Source: Xylaria sp. FL1777
Lineage: Eukaryota; Ascomycota; Sordariomycetes; Xylariales; Xylariaceae
NCBI GenBank assembly: GCA_022578965.1
Contig: MU400569.1
Coordinates: forward strand, 124,001-188,000
Length of the DNA stretch: 64,000 nucleotides
Direction: 5' to 3'
Position numbers and translations under genes: made by a program. How positions within the stretch are numbered: the first letter of the stretch is position 1; each line of letters starts with the position of its first letter. The notes below the pieces were generated by a model that did no database searches, was not told where the DNA came from, and worked only from the letters and a program-made list of their open reading frames with translations. Positions 1 to 13,692 of this stretch are shown piece by piece.

Positions 1-3000
1 TAAAAGCATAATATTATAAAAAAAAATAAAAAAGCTTTTTTTAAATAGTTGCTTAATTTTATAAGCGTTTTTTTAAAATTTAGCTTTTATAGCTAATTTT
101 TTTTTTTTAGTTATAATTGCTTTAACTTTTATAACATCTTAGTTATAGCGTTTTAGCTGCTTAACTTTAGCTTTAATAAAATCTTTATAAAAAGCAATAT
201 TTTGCTACTTAATTATTTTTTATATTAGTATTATATTTTTTACTAATAAAATTAGCATTTTTTTATATATTAGCTTATATAAGCTATAACTATAATAATA
301 CATAAAAATGTAATTTGTTTATACTACTAAGTTTAAATATTTTAGCTAATTTTTTTTAGTTTTATTTATTACTTATATAAAGCTTTTCTTTATTAGCTTA
401 TAGCTTTTTTTAATAAAGCCTTAAGCTTAAAAATAATAAGCTAAACTATAGTTTATTTTATAGCTTAAAATATTTACTGCGTTTTTTATTTCTTTTTTAA
501 ATTTAGAACTATTATTATACTTAATTTTTATAAGAACTTTATGCTAAAATATAATTTTTTCTTTAATAAATTTAAGTATTTTTAGAAAATTTACATGTTT
601 TAAAAGTTTAGCTTTTAAGTAAGTTATTATTTTATATTTTGTTTTTATAATAGCTTTAAATTTGTTGCTTAATAGCATAGTTTATATATTTATAACTTAA
701 AAAATTAAAGAATTTAAAAAATAATTAAAACAATGTTTTTTAGTTCTTTTGCTATTTATAAATTTTTAGTAATTAAAGCAACTAGCAATTATAATATAAA
801 CATTTTAATAAAAGCTTTTTTAGTAATATTCTTAAATTATTTATTAAGTTATAAATATTTAGTTTTTATAGGTTATTTTTTTATAGTTTTTTTTAATAAA
901 AGCTTTTTAGGTTTTTTTGTTATTAATAACCCTTTTTAGTATTTTTTTAAACTTTGCTTTTTTTTAAAGAATAAACTTATTAATAAAAAATTTAAGGGCT
1001 TTTTTTTTAAAGTAATTCTGCCTTTTTTTTGTTGTAAGTTCTTTTAAAACTCGCTTAAAAACAAAATATTTAGCAATTTGCCTGCTTTTTTTGCTTCAAT
1101 CTTTTTTTAGATATAACAAAAGTTTTGTTCTTTAGTATACTAAGCTTTTAATTAATTAATCGCTTAATTTTTTATACACAATAGTAATAGCTATTATATG
1201 TAGTTAAAAATCAATAAAATTTTCTATATTTCTTTTTTAATAATTATTTAACTTATTTAATAGCTTAAAAGATTTTTTAAAAAGCTTATTAGCAGCTATA
1301 TGTTTTTTTTTTAGTACATAGTAAAGTATAAAATTAAAAGTTTTTATATATACTATTTATTTTGTTAATTAAGCATTTAGTAATGCTAAAAATTTATTAT
1401 TTAGCTATACTATAAAAACTTTTATATTAGTTTTTAAATAAAATGTAATCTTATAAAAATAATTTTGCAACTTTTAAAAAGTTTTAATAATAGCAAGCTT
1501 TTTTAGCTTTATAGCATTATATTTTTTTTTAAAGCTTTTTTATGTTTTAAACTTATATTTTGCTAGTTTAATAGCTTTATTAACTTTTTAGCATAAAATA
1601 ACGCTTTAGCTAGTTTTAAAAACATTTATTTTTAACTAAATAGGTTTTTTTATATAATTAAAAGTAATAAAAATAAAAGCTATTATAATAGCTTTTTAAA
1701 GCTTTTTTATAGCTTTTTTTTGCAGTTTTTTAAAGCAAAACAGCTTATTTTTTTATAACAAAACTATTAATAGTTTTGCAATTATAGCATACTTTTATAT
1801 TTATATTTAGTAGTATACTATTATTTTTAAAAAAAACTATATTTTTATAATGTTTTTACAAGTTTTTTACTTAAGAATTTTTATTACTTTTGTTTTTATT
1901 AAGCTTTTATTATTAGTGCTATATATATAACTAACTATTTTAGTTGTTTGTTTTGCTTATTTGCTTTTAAATATACTAGCTATAATTTTAGCTAGCTTAA
2001 AATTAAGCAGCATAACATTAAAATTCTTAAAATGCTTTAATATAAACTGCTTAATTTTTAAAGCAACTTTACGATTATTATACCTAGTAATAAGTTTTTT
2101 AACTACTATATTATTAAAAAAAAGTTTATATTTTATTAGTAATATGTTATATAAAACTTTTAATAGTACTTTTAAAAATTAAGCTATTAAATTTATTGCT
2201 TTTTATAAAAAAATAATTATTTAAAAAAAGCTTATTAGTATAAAAAAAGTAGTTATTACTTAGTTAAAAATAAAAAGTAGTATTTAATCGTATTTTAAAA
2301 ATAAATTAACTATAAAAATTATTTTATATATTGCAAATTTTTTAAAAAACTTATTATAGCTTTAAGAAAAATTAGCATTACGTATAATAACTATATTTAT
2401 TTTTATAGCTAAATTAATTAATTAAACCTTTTTATTTTTTTTTTGCACTAAAAACTAAGCATTGCAATATAAACTATAGGCTTTTTTAAAAACATTATGC
2501 TTAAGTTAAGTTTTTAAAACCTTTATAGTAATATTTTTTAAAGGTTTAAAAATTAAAATGCTGCAAATTTGCTATACTTTATAAAGAACTGTTTTAATTT
2601 TATAAAAAGAAAAAATCTTATTATATATTTTTTTTATTTCAAAAAAGTTCTAAAAAAGTGCTATTTTTTTGCAATACTATATTTTAGTTAATAATGCTGC
2701 TTTTTGCTAAGTAAAATTAATTGCATAAAGCTTTTTTAAAAAAATAACTAGTTGTTTAATAATTAATTAAATGCTTTTAAAAGTAGTGCTAAAACATAAA
2801 TATATATTTTAATAAATGCTATTTTATTAAAACAACGCAAAATTTTTTAAGTAATAGCTTGTTTTTTTTAAAGCTTGCTTTTTTTACTTATAAAATCCAA
2901 ATAAAATAATACTATTAAATAGCACGTTATCTTTAAAATAAATCTTTTTATTTTTTATTTTATACATTATATTTAAAATTATTGTTTTATTTTTTATTAA

Positions 3001-6000
3001 TTTGTTAGTTTTTAAAGCTTAAAAAATTAATAATACTTAAGTTAAAGTTATAATTAAGTTATATTTATTTCTTAATTTATATATAGAATTTTTAGTTTTT
3101 ATAATTATTAATCTTTTAATATTTTTTTGCTTTAGCATTTTTTTTATTGCAACTAAAAGTATTTTAAATAGTTAATTATTATTAAAAACAGCATAAACCT
3201 TTTTATTGTTTTATATTTCTAAATTTTTAAAAAGTTTGATATTTTATATAAAAAAAATTAAAAAAACTACTAACGTTATATTATTATATAAGTTTTGATT
3301 TTTTTAAAAGCTTATATTTATATATTTTTTTAAACTATGTTTTTTTAATTTTTTTTTTGCTTTTTCTTGCTAATTATTAAATTTCCTATTTAAGGTTTAG
3401 TATTTTTATGCTTTTTATAGCTTATTTATTAAGCTAATAATTTAATAAATATATATTAATTTTTTAGTTGCTAATATTTTTAAGCTTTTAAACTTAGTTT
3501 TTTAATATATTTTATTACTAGTATAATAATTTAGTTTATTTTAAGTATTATATTAGCTATTATATAAAAGCTTTAAAAATATAAACTTATTTAAAACTTT
3601 ATAATAAAGTTTATTCTTAGTAATAAAAAGTAAATAGCTTGTTTTTTGCTAATTATATATAGCAAAAAAAGCAGCAACTTTTTATTTATTTAAATAGTAG
3701 TTTTTAAGCATTTTATACATTTAATTAAATTGCTAGTTTAATTAAATTTTTTTTAGGTTACATTTATATTTTTAATAGTAAAGCTATTTTTATTAACAAA
3801 TAAGTTTATAATAATGCTAAACTATGCTTTAAAATTAATAATTTTAGTAATATTTCTTTTATAAATTTTGTTTTTTATTTTTATAATAAGCTTTAAGCAA
3901 AGCTATATATATTTTTTTAACTTTATAATACTTAAAAATATAGCTAAAATACTTTGTAATTTTAGCAGCAAAGCTAATATAAAGCATAAATTTAAAAAGC
4001 TTAAGTATTTTTAGTTAAAATAATTTATTAAGCTTAAGTTTTTCTTATTATAAAATCTATACTTTAATATTTTTTTAAATAAGTTTAAGCTATTACTACT
4101 AGTATAATTGTTATACTTTTTATAAATTCTTATTTTAAAAAAGTTAAAAGTTTAATTAATGTTTTTTAAAACTATTAATGCTAGCTATATTAGCTTTTTA
4201 AGCTTTTTTTTTTTTTTTAGCGCTACTAACATAAAATTAGCATAAAGCTAAAGTTTAATTAAAAATATTACTTTTTTTAAAAGCAACATAAGTATAATAA
4301 TTAATAACTTTTGCTTTTTTAGGTTATTTTTAAATAATAAATATATAATATTACATTAATTTAAAATCTTAAAAAGCATTTTATTAAACTTTAGTTTGTT
4401 TTTTAACGTTTAAAAATCTAAAGCAATATAAGCAAAAAATAATATTACTTAATTATTTTATTAGTTTTAATTGCAAAAAACCTTCATTATTTTATAGCAT
4501 TACTTATTTAAAAAAGCAGCTATAAAACTAAATTAAAGCATATAAGTATATATAATAAAACTGTTATATTTTATTTTTTTATTTATTTATATTATTAAAT
4601 AGTTTAATAAAAAGCTAGTTTTGCAAGTATTACTTAATAATTTATGCTTATTAAGCTAATTAACTAATTATAATACTAGCTAAAAACTTTTTTATGCTTT
4701 TTTAACTGCTAGCTATTAAAATTTTATATTATTTTTTAAAAAGTTTATACTTTTATAAAAAAAAGCATTTTTTATGTTTATTTAAGTTAAGATTTCTTGC
4801 AATAAAGTTTTTAGTTAAGCTTTATATTTTAACTTATTGCTTTTTTTTTTTAAAATAAGTTATAACATGTTTAATTTAATTTGCTAACTTAAACTTTTAC
4901 TAAAGTTATTTAAAAGTAGTAATATTATTTTTAATATTAGCTTAAGTATTTTTGCTGCTTTAAAATATAACTTAGCTTTTATTTAAGCAATTATTTAAAT
5001 AAAAACATTAAAGTATTTTAGAACTTTTAATATAAAGTTTTTAAAAGTAATATCTGTTTTTTTATTTAAAAAGTTTTTAGACTTTTTAGCTTATATTTTT
5101 TTAAATTTTAAGCTTTTTTTTATAAATTCTGCTTTTTAAATTTTTTAAAGCTTTTAACAATTAAAACTTTTTAGTTCTAATAAAATACTTTGCTTATAAA
5201 AATTATTGTTTATTTATATATTTTTAGTATTAAGCTAAATAAAAAACTTATTATTATTTAAATAAATCTTTTTAATTGTTTAACTTATAAAAAGCTTTTT
5301 TTTTTGTTTTTTAGGTTTTTTTTTACTTTTTGTTTAATAAAAAATAGCTTTTTTAGTTAAAAGCTTATAATAATTAACTTAAAACATATTTACGCTAATT
5401 TTTTTGCTTAATATATAGCTTTATAAAACTTTAATACTATTTATATTATAAAAAGTACTTTATATAAAGTTTTAATTAGTTATAATAAAACTATTATTTA
5501 GTTTGCTATTTATTAAGTTATTTTTTTTAATATTGCAAGTTTTTACTAGTTTTATTTTATAAAGCATACTAATTTAATTATTAGTTTTTTTATTTAAAAA
5601 TTAGTTTAGCTGCTTATTATTTAGCTAATAAAGTTTTTTTTCCTTTTAATCCTTTTGTTTACTTTTTATTTTAGCATTTAAATCTTTATTATTTAAAATA
5701 AAGTTTTTTTTCTGTAGTTAATAATAAGCCTTTTGCTTAAGTAATTTATTATTACTTAAAACAAAGTTATATATTTACTTTATTGCAGCATTAAAAATTT
5801 CCTTTTTATTTTTATTAATTTTTATAACTTTAAAGAAAACCTTTATATATTTAAAGCTTGCAAGAAATTTTAGCCTTTTTAAGCATTATTTAAAGTTTTA
5901 ATATATAATGTTTTTCTTTTTTAATTTATAAGTAAAGCTGCACTTATAAACATAATAATTATTTATGCTACATTTTTAACAAATAGTTCTTTTTGCTAAA

Positions 6001-7310
6001 TAAAGATTATTTAACTTTATTTGTTATAAAAAATTAAACGATTATTTGCTTTATTTTTGTTTTTTAAAGTTATATTTACTTTTTTATAAATATTTAAAAG
6101 TTATAGCATTAATACTAAACATTTGTTTTTTTAATAAGTTTATATTAATTTTATAATATTGCAGTATTTATAGTTTTTAATTAATTAGCTAAACATATTA
6201 ATTTTGCAGTTTTTTTAGCATTTCTTTTAGTTTTTTTTTTATAATTGCTGCATTTTTTTGTTTTAATTTTAACTGCTATATTTGCTTAGTAATATTATTT
6301 ATATTTTAGTTATAAGCAAAATATTAAGCTAATTTTATTTGTTATTCTTTAATAATAACTGTTTTAGTAGCTAATATAGTTATATTAACAGTTAGCTTAG
6401 CAATATTAATAGCAGTATATAAAAGCTTATTAAAATTATAATTATATAAATAATTAACTTTTTTTTATGTTTTGCGTGCTTTTTTTGTTTTTTTAAAATA
6501 AAAATTTAGCTTAAACTTTTTATTAATTTAATTGTTTAATATTTTATAAAAGTTCTTATAAAACATTTTGTTTAAGTTATTATATAACTTTTTAAAAAAC
6601 TTTATTATTTTATTAATAGTATTTTGATTTAGCTTTTTAAGCAAACTTTAAATAAATTAAAAATTAAAGTAATGATTTTTTTAGGCCTTAATATTTTTAA
6701 TATATATTTAATGCTAAAAAAAGTAAGTTTTAAAATTAGTAAAGTATATAGCTTTTAAGCAAGCTTTAAAATCTTGCAATATAATAATAGCAAACTTATT
6801 TTGCTTAAAGTTTTAAAGCTTAAACTTTTGCTTAAGCAGTTTATAAGCTTTAGTTTATAATAAACAATCTTTTAATATTATTTTTATTATTTTTTTTATT
6901 TAAAAAGTATTATAATAAACAAAAACCTATTTAATTTTATTAATGTTTTTAAAACGCTTTACATAAAAAAAAGCATTTAAATTGTTTAGCTATTTGCTTA
7001 CTTTTAACCTATTAAACAATAAATGCTAATTTAACTTTAGGTTAAAAAGCATAAATAATAGCTTAATTTTAGTATTATGTTTATTATTAAAATAGCTTAA
7101 GCTAAATAAAGTTGCTTTAATACTTTTTAAAAACAATAAGCTAATTATTTTTATTTTTTTTATTTATAAGTAGTTTTAATATTTTTTATATATTAAAGTA
7201 AAAAAATCTAACAATTTTTTATAGTTAAATTACTTAACTAAGCTATAATTTTTAAATTTTTAAGCTATATAATAAATTAAAGTAAAGTTTATATAAAAGT
7301 AATAAAAAAA

Positions 7311-7356
7311 ATAAGCTACAAAAAATAATAAAAATAAGCTATAAAAAATAATAAAA
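7311..7356. repeat. Short tandem repeat, 23-bp unit
   Basis: Two adjacent near-identical units of 23 bp, each beginning ataagcta and ending aataataaaa, followed by a decayed third part. It is small and could be chance in such AT-rich DNA. Confidence 0.4.
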
Positions 7357-8485
7357 GTAAACTAAATAAAAATATAAGTTTAAAAAAAAAAAAGATATAA
7401 AATACTAAAAGTTTTTAAGTATTTTAAATATTTAAGTTTTTTTATGCTATTTTTTTAGACTTTTTTTTTAAAAAACTTAACGATTTTTTTTGTTTACGTT
7501 TATAAAAACTACTAGCTTATTTTTTATAGCTTTTTAAGTTCTTCTTTAAATGCCTTTATATTTTTATTTTTTATACGCTTTTATTTTTTTGTATGTTTTA
7601 TAACGTTTAGTTTTTTTGTTTTTTAGTTTAGCTTGCTTTACTTTATATAAGTTTTATTAAGTAAGCTTTATTTTTTTATAGCCTTTTATTTATAAAAATA
7701 GCATGCTTTTTTCTTTTTCTTAAAGCCTTTTTATTTAATAATAAATGCTATAAAAAAGCAATAGCTACGTTTTATGCAAAGTCTTTAAGCAATAGCTAGC
7801 TTATACCTAAAAAACCTTGCTTTTTATTTCTTAATAAAAAACTATATTAGCTTAAAAAACAAAATATATCCTTAATTATTAATAGCTTTATATATTAACG
7901 CATAAACCTAGATTTATTTAATATAAATAAACGTTAAATTTGCTTGCATTATAGCTTTTAAAAGTTTTAATAACTTTTATTCTTTTTTAAGCCTATTTTT
8001 TGTTTTTTTTTGCTTATACAAAAGCAATTATGCTTTTTTTTTTATAAAGCACTAGCTTTTTAGCAAAAATTCTTTTTTTTTAGCTCTTTAAGGGTTTTTA
8101 ACGAACAGTTTTCTAGCTGCACTATTTTAAAAATTATGCTAGCATTTTAACACTTAATTATTGTTTTGCCGGAAAAAATAAAAGCGCTTTGCAAATTAAA
8201 CTAAAAAAAACAGTTTAATATTTTTATATGTTTGTTTTAAGCTTTAATAATTAAAAGCTGCTAGCTTAAACGTTTATTACTAATTATAACTAAACTGCTT
8301 GTGCTAAATAAGCTTTGTTTATTACTAGCTAAAGCAGCTAAATATAATATATTATATTTTGCTTATAAAAAATATAACAATTAATAAATAAATAAATTAA
8401 ATATATAAGTTAGCAATAATAAATTGCTTATTTATTAGTTTTATAATATTATTTGTAATAAATAAAAAATTAGCTTTACTAAAAA

Positions 8486-8800
8486 TACTAATAAAATAAA
8501 GCAGTATAATTATATAAGATTTACTATATTATTTTAATTGCAAAAAAATAAGTTATAACTTATATATTTAAACAATTAAGCCATATATAAATTAAAAAAT
8601 TAAACAATTAATTAAAAAGCTATTTAATAATATAAATAAAGCAACTATAGCTAATTTTTATTTTCTTTTGCGTATTTATTAAGTTTATACTTTAAAATTT
8701 AGCGTAATACTTATACTTTTATTTCTATTATATAACTTAGCCTAAACTTACTTTAACTAGCTAGTTAGCTTATTTAGCTACTTTACTTTATTTTATTATC
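8486..8800 (+). repeat. Left copy of a long inverted repeat (RIP-mutated)
   Basis: This segment aligns over about 310 bp, with almost no gaps, to the reverse complement of 12865-13173. Shared landmarks in order are ataaagcagt, agatttactatatta, aagttataactta, gctatttaataat, tagctaatttttatttt, aagtttatactttaaaattt and tagctactttattttatttt-like tracts. The many differences are almost all C/T or G/A transitions, and either copy can carry the mutated base. The outer end fades near 8484. The inner end fades near 8800-8812. It could be a terminal inverted repeat of a DNA transposon about 4.7 kb long, or one of two independent inserts in opposite orientation. Confidence 0.85.
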
Positions 8801-11800
8801 TTAAAATAATGCAACAAAAAAAGAAAAAATAAAGCCCTATATACTTTTTGCTTTTAGCTATTATTAGCAATTATTTATAATGCTTATAAAGTATAACATT
8901 TTATATTTTAAACAGCTATATAAATATAGCTATAAATTAGCAAAAGTTATAAAAGATTTAATATATATATTTGCTTTAAGAACTGCCTTTAGTTATTTTT
9001 ATATATAATAAGCAAAATTTTAAATATTTTTGCTTTTTTATTTAGCTAAAGCTAGCTTAAATATATAAATTTACATAATATATATAAAAGAAATTATAAC
9101 TAACTTTTTATTAAACATACTTATTACTAATGTTATTACTAAGAATTTTAATTTATAAATAGCTTAATGCTTAATTATATAAAATAAAAAAAGTTAGCTA
9201 AATAAAAAAAACAAGATTTAAAAAAAAAAAAAACATATATATTTTATTATTTATTAATAAACTTAACTTTTTAAATATTATAAGTATAACTATTTATTAG
9301 CTAAGCAATATTAATTTTTTAAATATTAGTTAACTATTATAATGCTTTTTAATTGTTTAAAACTTTATTAATAATATAAAAATTGTTTTTTAAGTGCTTA
9401 GTTAAGCAAGCATTAATTATATTATTTAAAAATAAAGACTTTATAATAAAAGCATAATTTAAGTAATTTAAAAACTTAAGCACTAAAGAAAAGAATTACA
9501 AAAAAGATTTAAGCTTTAAAATTATTTAAAAAAAAACAAATTAAAAAAAAAAACAAGCCTTTTTTTTATACTTACTAAAGCTTAAATTATTTACTTTGCT
9601 ATTAGTAGTAATAAATATTTAAAAAAAATAAGTTATAAATATATTAAAAAAAAGTTAAAAAATAATTACTTAGTTAATTAAAATTACTTTATTTGTTTAT
9701 TCTTTAATTAATACTAATATAAATATATAAAAAGTAATTATTATAAAAGCATTTAATAATTAATAATTTATTTTAGTAATAAAATAATTAATTAATAAAT
9801 TAAAAATAATATAATAAATTTATAAAAAAAAAGTACATTAGTTTAAAAATATATATTTTAGCTTTTTTTTTATTATATTTGCTTTATTAAACTTTTTATT
9901 TATATTTAACTTTGCTATTTTATTTATTTAATAAGTTTTAACTTTTTATATTTAGCACAAATGCTTTTAGCATTTATATTTAGAAAATCTTATAATTACT
10001 AAAAAATAATAACTTAAATTAGCAATTAAAAATATTAAACTATATAAAATAAGCAGTACTAACATTAATACTTGCACTTTATACTTTTTATATTATTTGC
10101 TTTTGTACTTTTAATTTACATTAAAATTTTTAACTTGCTTATATTTTTTACTAAATTACAAAATATAGCAAAAGCATATATATGCTTAAATATTATTAAG
10201 AATTGCTTTTATTATATATATATGCTTTTAATTATTATATTTTTTATTTTTAAAAAAGTTATTAGTACTGCAGATTAATTAAAAATAAAAGCATTCTTTT
10301 TTAAAAGTTTTGCAAAGCTAACATTTAATATTAAAGCGTACAAATAACTAGCATAAAAAATAGCAAACTTTAAAAAAAAAGCAAAAAAGAAAAAAAATAA
10401 GCATATATATATAAACTTAACTATTAATTATAAAAAGCTTTTTTTTAAAAACTAATAACTTTTTAAAAATAGCTTTAAAAAAAAGCTAGTAATTATTAAA
10501 AATTTAAAGTACAAAAAATATTTAGCTTACTAGCTTTTTTTGTAAATTAAAAAACTAAATATAAAAAATGTTTAGCTAAAAAACATACTGCTTTTTTTAG
10601 TTAATATTTTTTTAAAGTCCGTTTTAAAGTTTTATTTTATATAAAAAAAAATAATCTTTATAAAAAATTTATTTTTTAAAAACCTAAAAAAAAAAAAAAA
10701 AGTAGTACTAAAAAAGCACTTTAGTTATATGTTCTTTAAAAATAGTAAAACTTGCTAAAACTTATTTTTAAACTTAGTTTAACAAATATAAAAAAAAGCA
10801 ATATACTTAATATATAAAAAATATTATAATAAAAAAACATTAAAATATTAATAGTTTATATTATATATAATTTTAATAAAAGTTTTTTATATTTTTAATT
10901 TATTGCTTAATAAAAAAGTGCTTAATTTTTAAAAAAAGGCTTTTATAGTATATTTTGCTATATAAAACTGCTTAATAAACGCAAATAAAACGTTACTTTA
11001 TATACTTAAACTAAAAACTAAATATTTAAAAGCATTTTTATAAGCTATAAACTAAATATTAAGATTTATAGCTATAAAAAGTTTTATAATATTAATATAA
11101 TACTTATTTAAAATTAAAAAATATTACAAAAATAATAATTTTTGTTTTAATAAGTTTAACGTTACGTTTATAAAAAATTTAATAGTTTTAGCAATAAAGC
11201 TAAAACTACATAAGAAATAAAAACCTGCAGTATAAAAACTAAATATTTAGCAATTATTATTTATAAAATCTTTAAAAAAACTGCTATTAAAAAAAGCTTT
11301 AAACAATTATTAAAAAAATAATAATATAAAACATTTTAATAAACTAAAGCTTTATAATAAACAAAAGCTAGCTTATTATTTTTTACTAAGTAAAGTTTTA
11401 AAAATAATATATAAAAATAATAAAAAGTAATAGCTAAAAACTTTCTTTTTAAAATAATAAACAGCTATTAAAAAAACTTATTAATATAAACAAAAATATT
11501 TAAATCACTAAAAAAGGCTTGCTATTTATAGCTGCTATAAAAACTTTTATAAAATAAATACTACAAAATAAAAAATTAAAGCTATTTATATTATAAATAT
11601 CCTTATAAAGCTAAACGTTAAAAAATAGCTAAATAAGCACAAAATAAAAGCTTTACTAAACATATTGCTTTAATTATATATAAATAAAAAAGCTAAAGCT
11701 TTAAAAATAAGTATTAAACCTAAATATAGCTAATTTATAGAAAATCTTTTTATAAACTAACAAAACGTAAAATAAACTATAATAATTGCTATAATTCCTT

Positions 11801-12864
11801 AAATAAAATATTTTATAATAAAATATTACTTAAATAATTACTAAATTATTATTTTTATTAATATTGTTTTAAAAATAGCATATATTTTAAACTTTAAATA
11901 TGCTACTAATAAAAATAATAAACAAGTTTTCTAAAAATTACAAAAGTATTAAACAATAAAGCACTTTAATATAAAGGTTATATTAAGCTATTTTATATTT
12001 TTTTGCTTTTATTAGCGCAATAATTATATATATAAGTTTATTAAAGCTTTATATTTATATTATATATTTTATAACTTAATAAGCTAATATTTAAAAAAAG
12101 GTATTAATAATTAAAAAAATTATAAATAGCTTATTTAATTTTTAAAAGTAAACTTTAAAAAGCACTTTAGCTTTAAGTTGCAAAAAAATCTGCATTTATT
12201 ACTTTTAATAAGCATTAAGCTTTATTATTTCTTAAAAAAACTAAAAGCAACTTTTTTTAGATTTAATAAGTTAGCTTTTTTATTATTAAGCGCTAAAAAT
12301 ACATAAAGTAAAAAAAAAATGCTAAAAAAAAAACTAAAAGTTAATTATTTTATTTCTTTAGTGCTTTTTATTTTAAAGCACAAAAAAAGTTCCTAGCAAA
12401 AAAAACTAACAATTATACTAAAAAAGTTATATTACAAACAATATAAAAACGTTTTAGCAATACAAAATTATTTTACTATAAAAACTTTTACAAATATTTT
12501 TTTTTTTAAGTATAGTAAGCTAAATATAAAACTTAGCTAAACTTAATAGTTTAAAAAAAAAAAAATACAAACTTTTTATAAGCACTTTTATAAAAAAAAC
12601 GTTAAGCACTTTTAAAAGTCTTTGCTTATATATTTAAATATGTAAAAAAGCTAAAACTAGTTTTAACGAAGCTATAATGCTTTTATAAACACTAAAGCTT
12701 AAGCTACTTTTAAACATAGCAAAAGAAATAAAAAAGAACTTATAAAACTAAATAAGCAAAAAAAAATAATATTAACTCTGTTTAAAAAACGCTAATAAAA
12801 ATAAAGAACTATATAATTATAAGTATTAAAATAAACTAAAAGCAGCTATATTTTAATAAAAAAA

Positions 12865-13173
12865 AATTAAAATAAAATAAAGTAGCTAAATAAACTAACT
12901 AGCTAATTAAAATAAGTTTAAGCTAAATTATATAATAGAAATAAAAATATAAATATTGCGCTAAATTTTAAAGTATAAACTTAATAAACATACAAAAAAA
13001 AATAAAAATTAGCTACGGTTGCTTTATTTGTATTATTAAATAGCCCTTTAATTAATCGTTTAATTCCCTAATTCATACATAGCTTAATTGCTTAAATGCA
13101 TAAGTTATAACTTATTTTCTTGCAATTGAAGTAATATAGTAAATCTTGCGCAATCGCACTGCTTTATTTCAAT
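12865..13173 (-). repeat. Right copy of a long inverted repeat (RIP-mutated)
   Basis: Inverse partner of 8486-8800. This copy keeps more G and C at its outer end (for example gcgcaatcgcac near 13148-13159, which is tataattatac-like in the partner), so that half is less mutated. Further in, the partner keeps the C or G at several sites. Its outer end coincides with the change from AT-rich to normal base composition. This suggests the insert defined the edge of the RIP-affected block. Confidence 0.85.
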
Positions 13174-13692
13174 AGCAACTTAACAGCTAAAAAAAGTTCT
13201 AGATTATATAATAGCTTAACAAGTTAAAGCTTAAACATTATATAAAACTATTTGTTTATAAAAGGACCAAAAGTTCCCGAGTTCAAAGGAAAGACTTAAA
13301 AGAACCATAGCCTTAAGACCTTTAGAGAATTATTAGTTGGATAACAATATAACTAAGTTCCAAGCCCTCTACTAAAGCCCTTGTCACACATACCCAGATA
13401 GGTACCTGATTATGTATCTACTTATGTGACGCGTGTAGTACATTGACAATGGATGTTTCTTAGGCAACCCTTCATCTAAATATCTTTGAAATTCTAGTTG
13501 CTTCCAATTTCTTTCATATCTTTCTGTCTCTGTTGGTCACCCTCCACAAACTTACCCACCCTCACCTTCCTCCCCCTCACAAGAAACTCTGCCAGAACCT
13601 TTCCTAATATCCGCAGCTCCGAGCAATCTTTTACTTCATTTTACCACGTCCTTCCTATCCTCAGCAGCTCTTTCTCACGAAAGAAAAGTATC
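13174..13692. promoter_or_regulatory. Transition zone and upstream region of the Hsp70-like gene
   Basis: Base composition rises from AT-rich to ordinary between about 13,180 and 13,270. The last 200 bp before the ATG at 13693 are pyrimidine-rich (repeated ctttc, cctcc), as in many fungal promoters and 5' leaders. I see no clear heat-shock element array. The open frame upstream of the ATG in the same phase begins at a non-ATG codon and is probably leader. Confidence 0.5.

Larger units (their letters stand above)
1..13180. repeat. AT-rich, RIP-degraded transposon block
   Basis: Extremely AT-rich DNA: lines I counted by eye have only 7-8 G or C per 60 bases, against roughly half in the genes further right. 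No ORF in it exceeds 91 codons and none resembles a protein family. The only ORFs listed here are low-complexity Phe/Ile/Leu/Lys translations. TpA and poly-A/poly-T tracts dominate. The block ends within about 100 bp of 13,180. This is the form of an AT isochore made by repeat-induced point mutation of transposons in Pezizomycotina. The inverted repeats within it show the mutation type directly. The original element families cannot be named from the sequence. Confidence 0.93.

Noticed and set aside
1144..1190. Possible third copy of the inverted repeat
   Set aside because: Shares only a ttaattaatcg-type core. The flanks do not align.
733..2182. ORFs of 68-73 codons in the AT-rich block
   Set aside because: Low-complexity Phe/Ile/Leu/Lys translations expected by chance in such DNA.
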